Shown: in pieces, positions 63,600 to 64,000 of the stretch | Position numbering within the stretch: position 1 is the first letter of the stretch | Layout: each line of letters opens with the position of its first letter | Assembly: GCF_041435335.1 (NCBI RefSeq) | Contig: NZ_CP108430.1 | Location: 9,272,001 to 9,336,000, forward strand | Source of the DNA: Streptomyces sp. NBC_01283 | GTDB lineage: Bacteria > Actinomycetota > Actinomycetes > Streptomycetales > Streptomycetaceae | Direction of reading: 5' to 3' | Length of the DNA: 64,000 nt | Translations under genes and position numbers: made by a program | Notes under the pieces: generated by a model | Seen by the model: the letters and a program-made list of their open reading frames with translations, nothing else | Told to the model about the DNA's origin: nothing | Database searches by the model: none

Positions 63600-64000
63600 G
63601 TGCCCGACCTCGACGCACTCCTGTCGCTCGCCGACTTCGAGCAGCGCTGGATGGCTCACGCGGACCGGCCTGTCGCCCAGTACGTGGCAGGCGGAGCGGG
63701 ATCGGACGGTGTGGTCGCCACCAACACGGCAGCGTTCGACGACGTATGGCTGTGCCCGCGGGGGCTGCACGACGGCCCCGCGGAACTCGACACATCGGCC
63801 ACGGTGCTGGGCCATGAGCTCAGCTTCCCGCTCATGCTCGCGCCCACGAGCCCGCAGCGGCTGGTGCATCCGGACGCCGAACTGGCCACCGGACGAGCGG
63901 CGGCCCAGCGCGGCCTGCTGTCGATCGTCAGCACCGACTCGCACTTCGCCTACTCCCAGATCGCGGAAGCAGCGCCTGGCCGTACCTGGTTCCAGCTGTT
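63600..64000 (+). CDS. FMN-dependent alpha-hydroxy-acid oxidase/dehydrogenase, N-terminal part
   Basis: The first 133 codons are present and the gene runs off the right edge. The sequence fits the lactate/glycolate/mandelate oxidase family. LPLADFEQRWM-like opening residues are followed by YVAGGAGSDGVVATNTAAFDDV and the flavin-contacting LMLAPTSPQRLVHPDAELATGRAA, then STDSHFAYSQIAEAAPG. Such enzymes oxidise alpha-hydroxy acids to alpha-keto acids. GTG 63600-63602 has AGGAG eight nt upstream. As the partner of the hydroxylase before it, it may make or use an alpha-keto acid in the amino acid pathway. The active-site His and Arg lie beyond the window. Confidence 0.87.
   Translation, partial: MPDLDALLSLADFEQRWMAHADRPVAQYVAGGAGSDGVVATNTAAFDDVWLCPRGLHDGPAELDTSATVLGHELSFPLMLAPTSPQRLVHPDAELATGRAAAQRGLLSIVSTDSHFAYSQIAEAAPGRTWFQL

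Overview
The window is high-GC actinobacterial DNA, most probably from Streptomyces or a close relative. The codon third positions are strongly G/C, GTG and TTG starts are common, and genes are linked by 4-nt stop/start overlaps. No rRNA, tRNA, transposase, integrase or CRISPR array was seen. Nearly all of it is secondary-metabolism DNA, and I read it as one hybrid PKS-NRPS lipopeptide cluster (about 1-43 kb) beside a second block (about 43-64 kb) built around amino-acid chemistry and ATP-grasp ligases. The two may be one cluster or two neighbours. Both window edges cut through genes.

Left arm, minus strand, 27.4 kb to 1. It starts with a crotonyl-CoA carboxylase/reductase, then a fatty acyl-AMP ligase fused to ACP-KS-AT-DH-ER-KR-ACP. 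Next come KS-AT-ACP, an NRPS C-A-PCP with a serine-type specificity code, KS-AT-KR-DH-carrier, a FabG-like reductase, a type II thioesterase, a KAS III, an SCP2-type thiolase and an acyl-CoA ligase cut by the window edge. The five genes from the first megasynthase to the FabG-like reductase are joined by four 4-nt overlaps. Gene order matches biosynthetic order: activated fatty acid, reduced C2 extension, second C2 extension with an unusual extender, serine, then a malonyl extension taken to the alkene.

Right arm of the first cluster, plus strand, 28.6-43.2 kb. After a small membrane protein comes a 3107-residue NRPS: C-A(Gly-like)-PCP-C-A(Val-type)-PCP-E-C. It ends in a condensation domain and has no thioesterase. 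A P450, an MbtH protein, an MFS exporter and a membrane acyltransferase follow. The two arms diverge from a 1.1-kb gene-free region that carries the same palindrome near each end, a likely shared operator. Extending a seryl unit through KR and DH gives a vinylogous serine. That is the logic proposed for the 4-amido-2,4-pentadienoate unit of rakicidin, BE-43547 and vinylamycin, so a relative of that lipodepsipeptide group is a reasonable but unproven guess.

Second block, 43.2-64 kb. A minus operon encodes an ATP-grasp ligase and a split transketolase; an aldo/keto reductase and a NarL-type response regulator lie next. A plus-strand run then holds a membrane desaturase, class V aminotransferase, second ATP-grasp enzyme, MFS exporter, aspartokinase, metallo-beta-lactamase-fold protein, Asp/Asn-hydroxylase-like enzyme, GNAT/FemAB-like protein and a further MFS exporter. 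At the right end a class III aminotransferase plus a lysine-2,3-aminomutase-like radical SAM enzyme diverge from a VioC/AsnO-like oxygenase and an FMN alpha-hydroxy-acid oxidase that is cut by the edge. Three promoter regions here share an AACC-N8-GGTT palindrome and look like one regulon. The set suggests NRPS-independent assembly of unusual, possibly aspartate-family and beta-amino acids, and I do not recognise the product.
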